Shown in pieces: positions 1 through 8,726 of a stretch of 49,847 nt of DNA (the first letter of the stretch is position 1; each line of letters starts with the position of its first letter). The position numbers were made by a program, and so were the translations under genes. The notes under the pieces were generated by a model. The model had not been told where the DNA came from and did not search any database. It saw nothing but the letters and a program-made list of their open reading frames with translations. The DNA is from Bacillota bacterium. GTDB lineage: Bacteria > Bacillota > Dethiobacteria > DTU022 > PWGO01. The DNA lies in assembly GCA_012518215.1 (NCBI GenBank), contig JAAYSV010000053.1, positions 1 to 49,847 on the forward strand, written 5' to 3'.

Positions 1-23
1 ATATTTAGCTCAACCTTTCTCAT
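1..23 (-). CDS. Start of a leftward gene, possibly a transposase (partial)
   Basis: Seven codons (MRKVELN) are visible, starting with ATG at 23 and running off the left edge. A GAGGTG ribosome binding site sits at 35-30 with a 6-base gap, which makes this a credible real start. From memory, several clostridial IS transposases begin with a very similar stretch, but seven residues cannot prove it. The call rests mostly on the IS-like repeats next to it. Confidence 0.35.
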
Positions 24-118
24 CAGATTCACCTCGTTTTAATAAAATCAATACGAGGTAACTTTCTAAAAACCGGGACATTTTCCCTTGTCTTCTAATG
101 GGACATTATCGCATGTGA
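1..118 (-). mobile_element. End of an insertion sequence (partial, cut by window edge)
   Basis: Two direct copies of GGGACATT lie 25 bp apart (75-82 and 100-107), beside the start of a leftward gene at position 23. Repeats of this kind next to a transposase start are typical of the terminal transposase-binding sites of several IS families. The element would extend leftwards out of the window, and its outer end is probably between 107 and 118. I cannot define the terminal inverted repeat or any target duplication because the other end is missing. The IS family is not assigned. Confidence 0.4.
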
Positions 119-152
119 ATCACTCTATGCAGCCATGAATAAATTCAATGTA

Positions 153-181
153 TTGACATAGAATGGTGCATGTGTTAAAAT
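153..181 (+). promoter_or_regulatory. Sigma-A promoter of the aroF-pheA operon
   Basis: A perfect -35 TTGACA (153-158), a 17-base spacer and -10 TAAAAT (176-181). Transcription would start near 188, giving an untranslated leader of nearly 500 bases that contains the T-box element. Confidence 0.75.
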
Positions 182-187
182 CATCCG

Positions 188-505
188 AACAAAACATATC
201 GAGTAAAAGCCATGACGGGGAAAAGTAGGGCAGATATTTTTTCAGCAGAGACGCGGGATCAGCGGCTGAAAGTCCCGCGGTAAAGATACTGTTTGAAGTT
301 CGCCCCCGAGCTGCCGATTGAAACTCGTTTATGACGGGCAAGTAGGTCGGGACGGGTTCTTCACCGTTATCAAGAAGCCGGTATAAGGAGCAGTATGTCG
401 TTGGCTGTTCCCGTACTGGATAATCAGAAAACCGGAAAAAGGTTGATAGGGTGGTATAGCGGAAGCCAGAAGTCTCACGCCCCTATGGGGGCAGGGGCTT
501 TTTTT
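188..505 (+). promoter_or_regulatory. T-box riboswitch, phenylalanine specifier (UUC), with terminator
   Basis: Transcription-attenuation leader that senses uncharged tRNA. Stem I: base strand GGGG (217-220) and AGTA (224-227) on the 5' side; a distal hairpin CGCGGGA/TCCCGCG; then on the 3' side GAAG (295-298), specifier TTC (299-301), a purine G, and CCCCC (303-307), which closes the base helix. TTC is a Phe codon, fitting pheA downstream. A second AGTA element near 340 probably belongs to Stem II. The T-box proper, AGGGTGGTATAGCGG, is at 448-462. ATAGGG just at its start can pair with CCCTAT (481-486) as antiterminator. The alternative is a terminator pairing GCCCCT (479-484) with AGGGGC (493-498), followed by seven T. 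The two folds are mutually exclusive. The specifier assignment is inference from comparison with glyQS/tyrS leaders. Confidence 0.85.
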
Positions 506-681
506 ATTTATGCGGCAAAAGGCGAGGGCAGGTGGTGATCGTATGCGGTGGGAATTACGAGTGATTGTTTCGGTAACCGGGGCTGATATTTCAGCTTCTT
601 TGTCGGCTTGACGGGCGGTTCCCATTCCAACAGTTCATGCCCGTAAATTATCAAAGCAAGGAAAAACGGAGGGGGAGAAGC

Positions 682-1722
682 ATGATTATTGTAATGAAGC
701 TTGATGTCGGAGAAAAACAGGTCGAACAGGTCAAGGAAAAACTACATCAACGAGGATACAGAACCCACCTTATCTATGGCACGGAACGGCTGGTGATCGG
801 TGCTATAGGACGTGAAAATCATCCGGTACCGACAGGGTTGGAGACGATGCCGGGGGTTGAAAAGGTAGTCAATATAATGGTTCCCTACAAACTGGTAAGC
901 CGGGAAGCCAAGCAGGAGAATACTACCATCGATGTGGGTGATATTACCATCGGGGGAGAGGAAATTGTAGTAATAGCCGGGCCTTGTGCGGTCGAAAGTT
1001 TGGATCAGATCTGCAAGACCGCTGCAGGGGTCAAGGAAGGAGGTGCCCATTTTTTACGTGGTGGTGCATACAAACCGCGATCCTCGCCTTACAGTTTTCA
1101 GGGGTTGGAAAAGGAAGGACTGAAATTCATGGCCGAGGTAAGAAAGAAAACAGGGATGAAAATTGTTACGGAGGCAATAACCCCAGGGGACATTGAACTG
1201 ATTGATGCTTATGCCGACATTATCCAGGTTGGAGCAAGGAATATGCAGAACTATGCGTTGCTGAAAGAGCTGGGACGATGCCAGAAGCCGATTCTGCTGA
1301 AGAGGGGGCTGGCCTCCACAATCGAGGAATGGCTGATGGCAGCAGAATACATTCTGAATGAAGGCAATTACCGTGTCATACTGTGTGAGAGGGGGATCAG
1401 AACTTTTGAAAACTACACACGCAATACATTGGACATAAGTTCCATCCCCATTGTGAAAAAACTTTCCCATCTGCCAATCATCGTCGATCCCAGCCATAGC
1501 GCGGGGGAATGGAGTTTGGTTCTTCCCCTGGCCAAGGCGGCTCTTGCTGCCGGGGCTGACGGGATAATCGTGGAAGTACATTACAATCCCGGGGAAGCCC
1601 TCTGCGACGGGTCACAGTCGTTGACGTTGAAAAATTTTCGTCTGATGATGAAGCAGTTGCCCCCGGTAGCGGAGGCGGTCGGAAGAAAGATGGTCGTACC
1701 CCCGGCCTGTGTCTGCAATTGA
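682..1722 (+). CDS. aroF: 3-deoxy-7-phosphoheptulonate (DAHP) synthase, type I beta
   Basis: Condenses phosphoenolpyruvate and erythrose 4-phosphate, the first step of the shikimate pathway, in the cytoplasm. The 346-residue protein has the AroI-beta layout: an N-terminal ferredoxin-like regulatory region (about 1-75) and a TIM barrel with IAGPCAVES near residue 98 and the GGAYKPRSSPYSFQG loop that binds phosphate and metal. The late VDPSHSAG motif is also present. ATG 682 was chosen over an in-frame start at 637 because GGAGGGGG (668-675) is well placed for it and the family starts at MIIVMK. It is the first gene of an operon with pheA, under the Phe T-box. This suggests that Phe supply controls entry into the whole aromatic pathway here. 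Confidence 0.93.
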   Translation: MIIVMKLDVGEKQVEQVKEKLHQRGYRTHLIYGTERLVIGAIGRENHPVPTGLETMPGVEKVVNIMVPYKLVSREAKQENTTIDVGDITIGGEEIVVIAGPCAVESLDQICKTAAGVKEGGAHFLRGGAYKPRSSPYSFQGLEKEGLKFMAEVRKKTGMKIVTEAITPGDIELIDAYADIIQVGARNMQNYALLKELGRCQKPILLKRGLASTIEEWLMAAEYILNEGNYRVILCERGIRTFENYTRNTLDISSIPIVKKLSHLPIIVDPSHSAGEWSLVLPLAKAALAAGADGIIVEVHYNPGEALCDGSQSLTLKNFRLMMKQLPPVAEAVGRKMVVPPACVCN

Positions 1723-1748
1723 TGGTGAAAAGGAGGCATCCAGGGCAG

Positions 1749-2600
1749 ATGGATAATTGTCTGGGTTTTTTGGGTCCGCAGGGTACGTTCACGGAAGAAG
1801 CGGCCTTGCTTTACAGTCACGATCGGAACCAGCACCTCAGGGAATATGCTACTATTGATCGGGTCATAGAAGATGTAGCTGCCGGAATTCTTGCCCAGGG
1901 GGTCGTGCCCATCGAAAACTCCCTGGAAGGAAGCGTAAATATTACCCTGGATGCGCTGGTGCGGAACGAAGGCGTTTATATCTATCAGGAACTTCTGTAC
2001 CCCGTATCTCACTGCCTGCTGGCACCGGAAGGGGCCCGTATGGATGGCATCGAAGAGGTGTATTCCCATCTACAGGCTTTTTCGCAATGCCGTGTATTTT
2101 TGAAAGAGAAACTTGGTGCTGCAAGTTATGTGTCCATGGACAGTACGGCCGCTGCGGCCAGAATCGTGGCCTTGTTGGGAGGGAACAGGGCGGCCATAGC
2201 TACCCGCAGGGCAGCGGGAATTTTCGGTTTAAACATCCTCTCATCGGCTATACAGGATGGGAACGAGGAGGCAAAGCATGACAATGTGACCAGGTTTGTG
2301 GTTATCTCCCCCGATGACCATCCTTTTACCGGGGGCGACAAGACCTCGATTGTTCTGTCTATCAAGGACGGCCCGGGTAGCCTCTTCAATATCCTGGGTC
2401 TTTTTGCTGCAAAAGATATCAATCTGACCCGTATCGAATCACGCCCGGCACGCAGGACTTTGGGCGAATACCTTTTTTTTATTGATTTCGAAGGCCATCG
2501 CCGGGAGACGAAGATCGGAAGGCTTCTTGAGGAATTATCGGACAGGGTTGTTTTTCTCAAAATGCTCGGCTCTTACCCCTCTCTCAATTTAATTTCATAA
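1749..2600 (+). CDS. pheA: Prephenate dehydratase
   Basis: Converts prephenate to phenylpyruvate in phenylalanine synthesis. The 283-residue stand-alone form has no chorismate mutase domain. The catalytic region begins GFLGPQGTFTEEAA and carries the conserved DNVTRF catalytic motif near residue 180. A C-terminal ACT domain follows with TRIESRPARR, the ESRP motif that binds Phe for feedback inhibition. ATG 1749 follows AAAAGGAGG (1728-1736); an earlier in-frame TTG at 1719 overlapping the aroF stop is less likely. Co-transcribed with aroF 26 bases upstream. Regulation is therefore probably double: T-box attenuation and allosteric ACT control. Confidence 0.93.
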   Translation: MDNCLGFLGPQGTFTEEAALLYSHDRNQHLREYATIDRVIEDVAAGILAQGVVPIENSLEGSVNITLDALVRNEGVYIYQELLYPVSHCLLAPEGARMDGIEEVYSHLQAFSQCRVFLKEKLGAASYVSMDSTAAAARIVALLGGNRAAIATRRAAGIFGLNILSSAIQDGNEEAKHDNVTRFVVISPDDHPFTGGDKTSIVLSIKDGPGSLFNILGLFAAKDINLTRIESRPARRTLGEYLFFIDFEGHRRETKIGRLLEELSDRVVFLKMLGSYPSLNLIS

Positions 2601-2736
2601 CCGATAAGGTATAATAATATATTGTAACCCAAAGAAAAAGCATCGATGCCATGATGGGATGCGGGCATGTTTTGCAACGGATGCCGTTACCATGTTGTTT
2701 GTTCCGGGGAAGATGATGATTGCAGGAGGATGGACG

Positions 2737-5700
2737 ATGCGTTTGAGACCCCTTCTTGGGGCCTGGGAAAGAAACGAGGAATTTGAAAACCTCATCCTGG
2801 CTCTCCATGAGAAACCTACCGGAAAGGTGTTGGCCAGTGGCCTTGAAGGTAGCCAGCGGGCTTATCTGCATGCGGCCCTTTACGAACGTTGGGATGGGCC
2901 TGTATTCATCGTAGCCCATGATTCCCTGCGGGCTGAAAGAATTTATGAAGATCTGTTGGCATTTTTGCCCGAGGAAGAAGTGAAATTGCTTGCCAACCGT
3001 GATCTTGTTATCGCCGAAGGGATGCTGGGGAAGAGCCGCGAAAACTGGGCGTTGCGGATGGAAGCCATGGAAAAGATGGCGGAGGGGGAGAAGTTGATTT
3101 TCGTGGTGCCCCTCGGCGCCGTCGTTTACAGGATGATGCCTTCCCATATATGGTTTGGCCGGATCATTTCCCTGCGCCTGAACATGCACGTTGACCGCGA
3201 AGAATTGATCGAAAGTTTTGCCAATCTGGGGTACGAGAGGGTTCCGCTTATCGAGGAGAAGGCTCAATTCAGTGTACGCGGTGATATAATCGATTTTTTC
3301 CCGCCGGGCCGGGAAAACCCTGTAAGGATGGAATTATATGATGATACCGTGACATCCATACGGACATTTGATCGTGTTACACAACGTTCCCTGGATACAA
3401 TGAAGGCGATCAGGATATACCCGGCTGCGGAGGTACTTCTGGCTGAAACTGATCGGCACAGGGGGTTGGAGAAGATCAGGGAAGGTCTGCAGCGGGCAGA
3501 AAACAAATTGGGCCTCCGGGGGGGGACCGCAGGAAAGCTGAGGGAGAAGGTTGAACGGCATATGGAAAGGATACTGGATCAGCCTGTACTGGAGGAGGAT
3601 CTTTACGGGTATTTTTCCTATTTCTATGCCCGGGGGGAAAGCCTGTTGGACTATATCCATGAAAGTTCCCTGCTCATTTTTGACGATCCCGCCCGGGTCG
3701 AGGCGGCAGCGAAGGAATTGTTGGACCGCGGCAACGATTTTCAGAGCGGGTTGCTTGTACAGGGAGATGCATTATGTGCAGAAACAAGCCTCACCTGGTC
3801 TTATGACGAACTGGTGGCACGCCTGAAAAATCCCTGTCTTTTCTTGTCCCTCTTCAAAACGGCGGGGGCCAGGGTCTTCCGCAAGAGGTCTTTCAATTTT
3901 TCAGCCAAGGATATTCCCAACTATTATGGACAGTGGGATCTGCTCCATGGGGAACTCGGGGAATGGAAAAAAGAAGGGTACGATGTTTATTTTCTCGGTT
4001 CATCCTCGCAACGAGCGGAAATGCTTTTTCTTCACCTCAAAGAGCAGGAATTTGTTGTCCAGGAAGCCTTTTCCAGAGGAATGCTTTCCATGGACCGGTC
4101 CGTTCCACAGATTACAATCGGTAGTTTAAATAACGGGTTTGTTATTCCCTCATTGCGTACCGTCTTTGTTACCGAACAGAACCTTTTTCCCAGAAGGAAG
4201 AAAAGAAAAAGGTTGGCAAGCAGGGAGGAAGGTTTGCAACTCCGCCATTATCGTGAACTGGCTGTCGGGGATTATGTGGTGCATAACCAGCATGGGATCG
4301 GGAAATATCTTGGTGTTCGGACGCTGGAAATTGAAGGAATCAAGAAAGACTATCTTGATATCCGCTATGCGGGAAAGGACAAACTGTATGTTCCCGTGGA
4401 ACAGATCGACTTGATCCGGAAATACATCGGTGTTGAGGGGAAAATACCCAGGCTTCAGCGGTTGGGCAGCAGCGATTGGAACCGTACAAAGGGCAGGGTC
4501 AAAGCATCGGTAGAAAAACTTGCCGAGGAATTGATCTCCATCTATGCTGCTCGAAGTTCCCTGGAGGGCTACCCGTACCGGATCCCACATCCATGGCAAT
4601 CGGAATTCGATTCTTACTTTCCCTATGAGGAAACCGTTGACCAACTGCAAACTATAGAAGAAGTAAGGAATGATCTGGCCCGGGGCAAGCCGATGGATCG
4701 ATTGCTTTGCGGGGACGTGGGGTATGGCAAAACAGAGGTGGCCATGAGGGCGGCTTTCAATGTCGTAATGGAAGGGAAACAGGTTGCAATACTGACCCCC
4801 ACAACGATTCTGGCACAGCAACATTACCGCAATTTCAGTGAAAGGTTTTCCTATTTTCCCATCAAAGTTTCATTCCTGAGCCGTTTTCTATCAGTTACCA
4901 GGCAGAGGGAACGGATAAAGGATCTTTCTGAAGGCAACATCGATATCATGGTTGGCACGCACCGTCTTCTTTCCGGTGATGTGCGCTTCAAGGATCTTGG
5001 GTTGATCGTGATCGATGAAGAACATCGTTTTGGTGTTCGCCACAAGGAAAAATTGAAAAAGATACGCCTGGATGTTGATGTGCTGACATTGACAGCCACG
5101 CCCATACCCCGTACTCTACACATGTCGCTTGTAGGGGCAAGAGATCTGAGCGTGATTGAAACCGCACCGGAAAACCGCTACCCCGTTCAGACCTATGTTC
5201 TTGAATATTCCGACCAGGTTGTCCGGGAAGCTGTCCGGCGTGAAATGGGGCGTGGAGGGCAGGTATATTATGTGTTCAATCGGGTGCAGCATATCGAAAA
5301 GTGGGCACAGAATCTTCGGGAACTGGTGCCGGAGGCCAGGATAGCCGTTGCGCACGGGCAGATGGAAGAATCGAAGCTGGAAAGGATCATGAATGAATTT
5401 ATTGAGGGGGAATACGATGTTTTGCTATCTACCACCATTATTGAAGCAGGATTGGATATTCCCAATGTAAATACGCTGATTGTCTATGATGCCGATCGTT
5501 TCGGTCTGGCTCAACTCTATCAGTTACGGGGGCGAGTCGGGCGTTCAAACAGGTTGGCTTACGCCTATCTTACTTTTCAGCGTGACAAGGTGCTTACCGA
5601 GGCTGCGGAGAAGCGGTTGCAGGCGATCAAGGAATTTGCCGAGCTGGGTTCCGGTTTCAAGGTGGCCCTTCGCGATCTGGAAATAAGGGGGGCCGGCAAC

Positions 5701-6267
5701 ATTCTTGGTCCGGAACAGCATGGTTTTATTGCGGACGTGGGCTTTGAACTCTACTGTCGGATGCTGGAAGAGGCGGTAAGAACCCGCAAAGGTGAAAAAG
5801 TTGTTCCTGCAGTAAATCCACGACTGGATTTAAAAATCAGTGCTTTTCTCCCTACCGGATACATACCTGATCAGGAACAGAAAATCGAGCTGTATCAACG
5901 TATTTATGCCTTGAATTCGCAGGAGGAAGTTGATGAGACCCGCAGGGAGCTCTTCGATAGGTACGGTTCTTTACCATTGGAAGTTGAAAATTTGTTGCTC
6001 GTTGCCCGTTTGCGGATTCTGGCTTCAAGCCTGCATATTGTTTCCATATACCATGCAAATGGACTGATAAACGTGATCTTTGGCCGGGGACGGGAGCTTG
6101 ATCCTCTGAAACTGCGGCGGCTGATCAAAGATTATCCCGGAAAGGTCAAGCTGCTATCCGGCAATGACGTTATCCTCAAAATCAAACCATCCCGGGATAA
6201 AGACGAGTCGTTGTATCTTCGGGAGCTGGAGGATTTTCTCGTTCTGATCCGGAAGGTTGTTATTTGA
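2737..6267 (+). CDS. mfd: Transcription-repair coupling factor (Mfd)
   Basis: ATP-dependent translocase that removes stalled RNA polymerase at DNA lesions and recruits UvrA. The 1176 residues match the usual full length. In order: a UvrB-like N-terminal part, the CarD-like RNA polymerase interaction domain (about 500-570, with GDYVVHNQHGIGKY), a helicase core with Walker A GDVGYGKTE near 657, DEEH near 758, the TATPIPRTL motif III and the QLRGRVGR motif VI, then the C-terminal TRCF domain. ATG 2737 has AGGAGG just upstream; an in-frame ATG at 2659 has no good ribosome binding site. It sits upstream of spoVT as in most Firmicutes. No defect seen. Confidence 0.96.
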   Translation: MRLRPLLGAWERNEEFENLILALHEKPTGKVLASGLEGSQRAYLHAALYERWDGPVFIVAHDSLRAERIYEDLLAFLPEEEVKLLANRDLVIAEGMLGKSRENWALRMEAMEKMAEGEKLIFVVPLGAVVYRMMPSHIWFGRIISLRLNMHVDREELIESFANLGYERVPLIEEKAQFSVRGDIIDFFPPGRENPVRMELYDDTVTSIRTFDRVTQRSLDTMKAIRIYPAAEVLLAETDRHRGLEKIREGLQRAENKLGLRGGTAGKLREKVERHMERILDQPVLEEDLYGYFSYFYARGESLLDYIHESSLLIFDDPARVEAAAKELLDRGNDFQSGLLVQGDALCAETSLTWSYDELVARLKNPCLFLSLFKTAGARVFRKRSFNFSAKDIPNYYGQWDLLHGELGEWKKEGYDVYFLGSSSQRAEMLFLHLKEQEFVVQEAFSRGMLSMDRSVPQITIGSLNNGFVIPSLRTVFVTEQNLFPRRKKRKRLASREEGLQLRHYRELAVGDYVVHNQHGIGKYLGVRTLEIEGIKKDYLDIRYAGKDKLYVPVEQIDLIRKYIGVEGKIPRLQRLGSSDWNRTKGRVKASVEKLAEELISIYAARSSLEGYPYRIPHPWQSEFDSYFPYEETVDQLQTIEEVRNDLARGKPMDRLLCGDVGYGKTEVAMRAAFNVVMEGKQVAILTPTTILAQQHYRNFSERFSYFPIKVSFLSRFLSVTRQRERIKDLSEGNIDIMVGTHRLLSGDVRFKDLGLIVIDEEHRFGVRHKEKLKKIRLDVDVLTLTATPIPRTLHMSLVGARDLSVIETAPENRYPVQTYVLEYSDQVVREAVRREMGRGGQVYYVFNRVQHIEKWAQNLRELVPEARIAVAHGQMEESKLERIMNEFIEGEYDVLLSTTIIEAGLDIPNVNTLIVYDADRFGLAQLYQLRGRVGRSNRLAYAYLTFQRDKVLTEAAEKRLQAIKEFAELGSGFKVALRDLEIRGAGNILGPEQHGFIADVGFELYCRMLEEAVRTRKGEKVVPAVNPRLDLKISAFLPTGYIPDQEQKIELYQRIYALNSQEEVDETRRELFDRYGSLPLEVENLLLVARLRILASSLHIVSIYHANGLINVIFGRGRELDPLKLRRLIKDYPGKVKLLSGNDVILKIKPSRDKDESLYLRELEDFLVLIRKVVI

Positions 6268-6309
6268 ATCGTCTTGTATTATAATTTATGAATATTTTGG
6301 TAGTCCCCG

Positions 6310-6344
6310 CCGGGTGGATAGCGAGGACCTGGCTATCCGACCGG
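6310..6344 (+). other. Structured hairpin between mfd and spoVT
   Basis: A perfect 7-bp stem GGATAGC/GCTATCC (6316-6322 with 6332-6338, 9-base loop) is extended by CCGG/CCGG (6310-6313 with 6341-6344) across a 2x2 internal loop. No T-run follows, so it is not a classical terminator. It could be an RNA processing site, a protein-binding palindrome or part of the spoVT leader. Confidence 0.45.
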
Positions 6345-6440
6345 TTCCAGGGTCACCGCAAATAAATTGCATAAAACAGGCAGCATCGTTAAATAATAAG
6401 AAAGAAGTTTTACAGCCATAAAAGAAAAGAGGGACTAGCA

Positions 6441-6989
6441 ATGAAAGCAACGGGTATCGTGAGACGAATAGATGATCTGGGTCGGGTGGTAATACCGAAG
6501 GAAATCCGTAGAACCATGAAAATAAGGGAAGGCGATCCTCTGGAAATATTCGTGGACAGGGAAGGTGAAGTCATATTAAAGAAGTATTCCCCCATCGGGG
6601 AATTGGAGGAATTTGCCCAGGAATATGCTGATGCCCTGAACGAATCTACCGACAGGGTCGCGTGCATCTGTGATCGTGATACCATCGTCGCCGTGGCGGG
6701 GGCGCCAAAAAAGGAATTTGTAAATCGCCCGTTGAGCCCGGTTATTGAAAAAGTTATGGAAGACCGCCGCAGCGCGCTGATAAACAACACTGCCGACCAC
6801 CCCTTCTACAGGGAGGGCGAAGCAGTGTCCAAGTTTTATCATGAAGTAATTGCCCCTATTGTTTCGGAAGGCGATCCTATCGGGGCGGTGATAATGGGTA
6901 CAAGGGAACAGAGTGCCGAGATGGGGGAAATGGAACTCAAACTTGTTGAAACGGCCGCTTATTTTCTGGCCAAGCAGATGGAACAATAA
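6441..6989 (+). CDS. spoVT: Stage V sporulation protein T, AbrB-family regulator
   Basis: Transcriptional regulator acting in the forespore, where it adjusts sigma-G genes in Bacillus. The 182-residue protein has the N-terminal AbrB-type swapped-hairpin DNA-binding domain (MKATGIVRRIDDLGRVVIPKEIRR), interrupted here only by natural variation, and a C-terminal GAF-like domain (about 55-182) ending with ETAAYFLAKQME. Length and start match the family. AGAGGGA is seen about 8 bases before ATG 6441. It lies between mfd and spoVB as in Bacillus. Expression from a forespore promoter is expected, but I could not identify one with confidence. Confidence 0.95.
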   Translation: MKATGIVRRIDDLGRVVIPKEIRRTMKIREGDPLEIFVDREGEVILKKYSPIGELEEFAQEYADALNESTDRVACICDRDTIVAVAGAPKKEFVNRPLSPVIEKVMEDRRSALINNTADHPFYREGEAVSKFYHEVIAPIVSEGDPIGAVIMGTREQSAEMGEMELKLVETAAYFLAKQMEQ

Positions 6990-7063
6990 GGGGTTCTGGC
7001 ACTCTGCCTGAATGGTGGTAACCATAGTAGTAATGTTATAATACTGGTTTTCGGGGGAGAGCG

Positions 7064-8701
7064 TTGAAAAGAGGCACTTTTGTCAAAGGCGCTGTTATAC
7101 TGGCTTTTACCGGGATCGTGGTGAAGTTTATTGGGGCGGCCATGCGTATTGTATTGGCCGCTTTAATGGGTGATGAGGGGATAGGGCTGTATCAGATGGC
7201 TTATCCTGTTTATGTAACCTTGCTTACCATTTCCACGGCCGGTATCCCGGTGGCTATATCAAAGCTCGTGGCTGAAAAACTGGCTTTGAACAATCACAGT
7301 GAAGCTTATCGTGTTTACAGGGTTTCGCTGATAATATTGACAATTACCGGATTCGTCATTTCCCTGGTTCTGGCTTGCGGCGCCAGATATTTCGCGATCA
7401 ATATAGCCAAGGATCCACGTGCCTATCTGCCAATCCTGGCCATCTCCCCGGCTATTTTTTTTGTAACGATCATGTCGGCAATGAGGGGTTTCTTTCAAGG
7501 CCACCAGCAGATGGTTCCCACGGCCATATCCCAGTTCATGGAGCAATTGGCAAGGGTGATTACTTCCGTTGCGCTTGTTATTTATCTCCTTTCGGTCAGT
7601 CTTGAGCATGCGGCGGCCGGCGCCGCATTCGGGGCGGTAACAGGAGGCCTGATCGGCTTGCTGGTACTGGTCATCATCTATTACCGACAGAAGTCAGACT
7701 TTTTGGAAAGTGCGCACAGGCAAACGTATCGCGGCAAGAAGGATACCACGTTGCAGATAATCGGGCGTATCATAAGCCTCTCGATTCCGATAACGCTGGG
7801 GTCAATCATGGTCCCGCTGATCAACTTGCTGGATCTGGCCATTGTTCCGGCCCGGCTGCATGCAGCCGGCTTCAGCACTGAAAGGGCTACGGCTCTGTAC
7901 GGCCAGTTGACGGGTATGGCCCTTTCATTGATGTATTTTCCCAGTGTAATCGTGATCGCACTGGCCATAAGCCTGGTGCCGGCCATATCGGAAGCTTATA
8001 CTTTGAAAAACCGGCCCCTCATGCATAACCGCATAGAAATATCCAATCGGTTGACGGTTCTGTTTGCTCTGCCTTCGGCGGTGGGGCTTTTTCTACTCTC
8101 CTTGCCCATGCTGTCCAACGCGGTTACGGTATTGTTGTACAACAACACCGAGGCGGCTTATCCCCTGTCCATTCTCTCCTGGGGTATAATCTTTTTTTCA
8201 TTCTATTTGACCACGACCGGGATCCTGCAAGGAATGGGTTATACGCTCATCCCCGTGCTCAACATGTTTTATGGTGCGGTGGTAAAGGTAGTTCTCACAT
8301 GGATCTTGACAGCCATTCCTTCCGTTCATATCGGGGGGGCCGCTCTCTCGACCACGGTTGGTTTTTTTGTCGTGGCTGTGTTGAATATTGTTCAGGTAGC
8401 CCGAAAAACAGGTTACCGGTTCAGAATCGGCCCGCTTTTTTTCAAGCCGATCGTTTCGGTACTGGTCATGTCCATAACGGTTATTTATTTTTACCGCCTG
8501 GTATTGTCCGTTTCATCCGCGAGACTGGGTTTCGGGGCAGCCAACGGGATTGCTACATGCGCCAGTATTCTCGTCGGCGCCGCAGTCTACTTCGCTGCTC
8601 TTCTTTATCTGGGTTGGTTGACCGAGGATGATCTATATACCATTCCCCGTATCGGCGGCAATCTTGTTCAATGGGTACGAAAATTGAGATTGATCAAATA
8701 G
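7064..8701 (+). CDS. SpoVB/MurJ-like polysaccharide flippase (YabM type)
   Basis: Member of the MviN/SpoVB branch of the MOP superfamily, which move lipid-linked oligosaccharides across the membrane during wall or spore cortex synthesis. The 545-residue protein shows about 14 hydrophobic segments across its length. The N-terminal block KGAVILAFTGIVVKFIGA is typical of the family. TTG 7064 is used, preceded by GGGGGAGAG. It is followed 25 bases later by the mazG gene, as yabM-yabN in Bacillus. SpoVB itself is often encoded elsewhere, so this is best called a SpoVB paralogue of the yabM position. Substrate not determinable from sequence. Confidence 0.85.
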   Translation: MKRGTFVKGAVILAFTGIVVKFIGAAMRIVLAALMGDEGIGLYQMAYPVYVTLLTISTAGIPVAISKLVAEKLALNNHSEAYRVYRVSLIILTITGFVISLVLACGARYFAINIAKDPRAYLPILAISPAIFFVTIMSAMRGFFQGHQQMVPTAISQFMEQLARVITSVALVIYLLSVSLEHAAAGAAFGAVTGGLIGLLVLVIIYYRQKSDFLESAHRQTYRGKKDTTLQIIGRIISLSIPITLGSIMVPLINLLDLAIVPARLHAAGFSTERATALYGQLTGMALSLMYFPSVIVIALAISLVPAISEAYTLKNRPLMHNRIEISNRLTVLFALPSAVGLFLLSLPMLSNAVTVLLYNNTEAAYPLSILSWGIIFFSFYLTTTGILQGMGYTLIPVLNMFYGAVVKVVLTWILTAIPSVHIGGAALSTTVGFFVVAVLNIVQVARKTGYRFRIGPLFFKPIVSVLVMSITVIYFYRLVLSVSSARLGFGAANGIATCASILVGAAVYFAALLYLGWLTEDDLYTIPRIGGNLVQWVRKLRLIK

Positions 8702-8726
8702 CAGAAACGTGAAATAATAAATTGGC

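Noticed and set aside
331-345. The second GACGGGCAAGTA stretch as the start of Stem I, giving TGG or TAC as specifier.
   Set aside because: The upstream copy at 213-227 has the full Stem I layout with distal hairpin, GAAG, TTC and a closing CCCC strand. The second copy fits Stem II, which also has an S-turn.
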